DNA from: Stenotrophomonas maltophilia
GTDB taxonomy: Bacteria; Pseudomonadota; Gammaproteobacteria; Xanthomonadales; Xanthomonadaceae
Assembly (NCBI GenBank): GCA_002435595.1
Contig: DJBL01000069.1
Location: 635-8,623 of the forward strand
Direction: 5' to 3'
DNA: 7,989 nucleotides
Below the pieces are notes generated by a model. It made no database searches. It saw only the letters and a list, made by a program, of their open reading frames with translations, and was not told the DNA's origin. Position numbers and translations under genes: made by a program. Shown here piece after piece: positions 6,178 to 7,989 of the stretch (the first letter of the stretch is position 1; each line of letters opens with the position of its first letter).

Positions 6178-7104
6178 ATGCGTCGTACTGCTGCTGTCTC
6201 CCTGTCCGTGCTTGCCTGTGCCGTGATGGCGCTCAGTGCCTGCAAGCGCACCGAAGCCCCGGCCGAGCCGGCCGCACCGGCCGCCGCCGCACCTGCCGGT
6301 GCCCCGGCCGCCAGCGGCGATGCCGCCGTGGCCGCCAATGACAACCTCAACGCCGTGCTGTGGATGCAGCGCGCGCAGGAATACCGGGCCATCACCGAGC
6401 AGACCTACCGCGCCGCTGCCGACCACCTGGACAAGGCGCTGAAGGAACCCAACTGGGACGCGCTGGTGTCCGAGGAGCGCGGCAACGCCGCCAAGGGCCT
6501 GAAGCCGGCCGTGGTGCTGGACGTGGATGAAACCGTGCTGGACAACTCGCCCTACCAGGCGCGCCTGGTGCGCGACGGCAAGGAATACGACGAGATGACC
6601 TGGGACCAGTGGGTGGCTGAAAAGAAGGCCAGGGCGATCCCCGGCGTGGTCGATTTCGCCAAGGCCGCCAATGCCAAGGGCGTGACCCTGCTGTACATCT
6701 CCAACCGTGCCGTGCACCTCAAGGACGCCACCCTGGCCAACCTGCGCGCCGAAGGCCTGCCGGTCGCCGACGACAGCGTGTTCCTGGGCCTGGGCACCGT
6801 GGTGGAAGGCTGCGAGCAGGCCGGCAGCGAGAAAAACTGCCGCCGTCGTCTGGCTGGCCAGAAGTACCGCGTGCTGATGCAGTTCGGCGACCAGCTGGGC
6901 GACTTCGTGGAAGTCACCGCCAACACCAACGATGGCCGCGACGCGCTGCTGCAGCAGTACCACGACTGGTTCGGCGAGCGCTGGTGGATGCTGCCCAACC
7001 CGACCTACGGCGGCTTCGAGCCGGCGCAGTTCAACAATGACTACAGCCAGTCGCGCCAGGCCCGCCACGACGCCAAGCGTGCCGCGCTGGACTACGCGCC
7101 GTGA
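6178..7104 (+). CDS. Lipoprotein HAD acid phosphatase / 5'-nucleotidase, e(P4) family
   Basis: A Mg-dependent phosphatase of the HAD class C (lipoprotein e(P4)) family, acting in the periplasm on nucleotides and other phosphomonoesters; the H. influenzae e(P4) protein processes NAD-derived nucleotides. The 308-residue precursor has a lipoprotein signal (MRRTAAVSLSVLACAVMALS) and the lipobox LSAC with C22 as lipidation site. An Ala/Pro-rich linker (25-52) tethers the catalytic domain. HAD motif I is LDVDETVLDN (114-123) with nucleophile D115 and acid/base D117. Motif II is LLYISNR (171-177, S175). Motif IV is FGDQLGDF (236-243, D238 and D242). The motif III lysine is probably K219 or K229. WVAEKKARAIPG (145-156) is the family's cap-region block. 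K23 rather than Asp follows the lipid cysteine, so outer-membrane sorting is likely. The gene overlaps pyrF by 4 bp and is probably co-transcribed with it. Substrate range is inferred. Confidence 0.92.
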   Translation: MRRTAAVSLSVLACAVMALSACKRTEAPAEPAAPAAAAPAGAPAASGDAAVAANDNLNAVLWMQRAQEYRAITEQTYRAAADHLDKALKEPNWDALVSEERGNAAKGLKPAVVLDVDETVLDNSPYQARLVRDGKEYDEMTWDQWVAEKKARAIPGVVDFAKAANAKGVTLLYISNRAVHLKDATLANLRAEGLPVADDSVFLGLGTVVEGCEQAGSEKNCRRRLAGQKYRVLMQFGDQLGDFVEVTANTNDGRDALLQQYHDWFGERWWMLPNPTYGGFEPAQFNNDYSQSRQARHDAKRAALDYAP

Positions 7105-7832
7105 GCCGCGCCCCGCTGCCGCTGCGGGACGACGAGCGCCTGATCTTCGCGCTCGATGTCCCCGGTCGCGAGGAGGCGCTGGCCTGGGTGGACCGCCTGG
7201 GCGACAGCGTAGGGTTCTACAAGATCGGCATGGAACTGCTGGCCTCCGGTGAGTACTTCCAGGTGCTCGATGCGCTGGCCGCGCGCAACAAGCGGGTGTT
7301 CGTCGACCTGAAGTTCTTCGACATCCCGGCCACCGCCGCGGCGGTGATCAAGCGTCTGTCGCAGTGGCCGGTGAGCTACGCCACCATCCATGGCTGGCAC
7401 CCGGCCATGATGGAGGCCTGCGCGGCCGCCAACGGCAGCGACATGCGCCTGCTGGCGGTCACCGTGCTGACCTCGATGGGGCATGAAGACCTGCGCGGCA
7501 TGGGCATCGACCGCCAACCGGTGGATGTGGTGGTCGAGCGCGCACTGGCTGCCCAGGCCGCCGGCATCGACGGGGTCATCGCCTCCGGCCAGGAAGCCGG
7601 GCCGATCCGCGCCGCCACCGGTGCCGGCTTCTCCATCGTGTGCCCGGGCATCCGCCCCGGGGGCCCGGCCGGCGACGACCAGAAGCGCACCGTCGGCGTG
7701 GCCCAGGCCTTCGCCGATGGCGCCGATGCCATCGTGGTCGGCCGCCCGATCCGCCTGGCCAGCGACCCGCGCGCGGCCGCCGCGGCGATCCAGCTGGAAA
7801 TCGCCACGGCCTGGCGCGCCCGCAACGGCTGA
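7101..7832 (+). CDS. pyrF: Orotidine-5'-phosphate decarboxylase
   Basis: Converts orotidine monophosphate to UMP, the last step of de novo UMP synthesis, in the cytoplasm. The 243 residues are typical of the bacterial group I enzyme. FALDVP (16-21) holds D19. YKIGMELL (40-47) holds K41. The catalytic D-x-K-x-x-D is VDLKFFDIPAT (68-78) with D69, K71 and D74. The phosphate-binding end is CPGIRP (181-186), DDQKRT (192-197) and IVVGRPI (211-217, R215). Two positions beside the catalytic triad differ from the E. coli DLKFHDIPNT: F73 for His and A77 for Asn; I believe xanthomonad PyrF proteins share this. The start is the GTG at 7101, inside GTGA, so it overlaps the phosphatase stop by 4 bp and is likely translated by coupling; no strong ribosome binding site is seen. 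The alignment MSRAPLPLRDDERLIFALDV places this start correctly. A hairpin follows downstream. Confidence 0.97.
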   Translation: MSRAPLPLRDDERLIFALDVPGREEALAWVDRLGDSVGFYKIGMELLASGEYFQVLDALAARNKRVFVDLKFFDIPATAAAVIKRLSQWPVSYATIHGWHPAMMEACAAANGSDMRLLAVTVLTSMGHEDLRGMGIDRQPVDVVVERALAAQAAGIDGVIASGQEAGPIRAATGAGFSIVCPGIRPGGPAGDDQKRTVGVAQAFADGADAIVVGRPIRLASDPRAAAAAIQLEIATAWRARNG

Positions 7833-7853
7833 GACCGCCGGCCTGCCTGACCC

Positions 7854-7876
7854 GCCCGCCGCTCCCTGCGGCGGGC
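7854..7876 (+). terminator. Hairpin after pyrF, probable terminator
   Basis: GCCCGCCGC (7854-7862) pairs perfectly with GCGGCGGGC (7868-7876) around TCCCT, starting 21 bp after the pyrF stop. It has no T run, so it is not a classic intrinsic terminator. The strength and position suggest it ends the phosphatase-pyrF transcript. From here to the window end (7877-7989) I see only further GC-rich short palindromes, such as one at 7914-7928, and no gene. Confidence 0.5.
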
Positions 7877-7989
7877 GCAACGCCCCTGGCCCCCGCAGTG
7901 GGCGGCCGCCGCTGCGCCCCCGGGGCGCCCGGCGTTCGATGGCGGCGTGACCCTCCAACCACGCCGAGGTCCTTCCCGGACGCCGCGCC

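Noticed and set aside
6066..6395. N-terminal extension of YceH by 110 residues
   Set aside because: The extension is Ala-rich low-complexity sequence overlapping the divergent phosphatase gene. The internal ATG at 6065 has a good GGAG site and the family signature starts 19 residues later.
7092..7958. Minus-strand open frame antisense to pyrF
   Set aside because: It is rich in Gly, Ala, His and Arg without recognisable motifs, opposite an unambiguous pyrF.
1..7989. tRNA, rRNA, riboswitch, prophage, insertion sequence or defence system
   Set aside because: I saw no tRNA-like arms, no transposase or integrase genes, no terminal inverted repeats of an IS, and no defence-type gene clusters; the recognisable genes are housekeeping.

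Overview
The window reads as ordinary chromosome from a high-GC gammaproteobacterium of the Xanthomonadaceae, most likely Stenotrophomonas (S. maltophilia complex). The evidence is strongly GC-biased codon use, xanthomonad-like sequences for the OpgD, Rep, YceH and PyrF homologues (judged from memory of these families), and a facing pair of GTAG-type palindromes at 4313-4381 that look like the SMAG (REP) elements of S. maltophilia. The assignment is inference, not a database result.

Layout from left to right. At 2-1504 (+) is the 3' part of opgD, a periplasmic glucan protein whose N-terminus lies outside the window. A perfect 14-bp inverted repeat (1536-1564) separates it from the convergent thymidine kinase gene tdk (1584-2195, -). 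A GC-rich divergent spacer then leads into rep (2326-4302, +), an SF1A DNA helicase. After rep come the SMAG-like pair and a RimJ/RimL-type GNAT acetyltransferase (4436-4969, +). Next is a low-GC stretch with a small unrecognised minus-strand gene (start at 5393) that appears broken by a frameshift: its 3' half continues in another frame to 5018. It starts directly at the stop codon of yceH (5394-6065, -), a DUF480 winged-helix protein. Divergent from yceH is a lipoprotein acid phosphatase/5'-nucleotidase of the e(P4) type (6178-7104, +), which overlaps pyrF (7101-7832, +), orotidine-5'-phosphate decarboxylase, by 4 bp. A GC-rich hairpin follows pyrF and no gene is visible to the window end.

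Functionally this is housekeeping. Three genes touch pyrimidine or nucleotide metabolism: tdk salvages thymidine, pyrF makes UMP de novo, and the lipoprotein phosphatase could release nucleosides in the periplasm. Only the phosphatase and pyrF look like one transcription unit. I found no convincing new defence, mobile or biosynthetic system. The points most worth checking are the frameshifted small gene at 5018-5393, the thymidine kinase that has lost most of its usual zinc ligands, and the SMAG-like pair.
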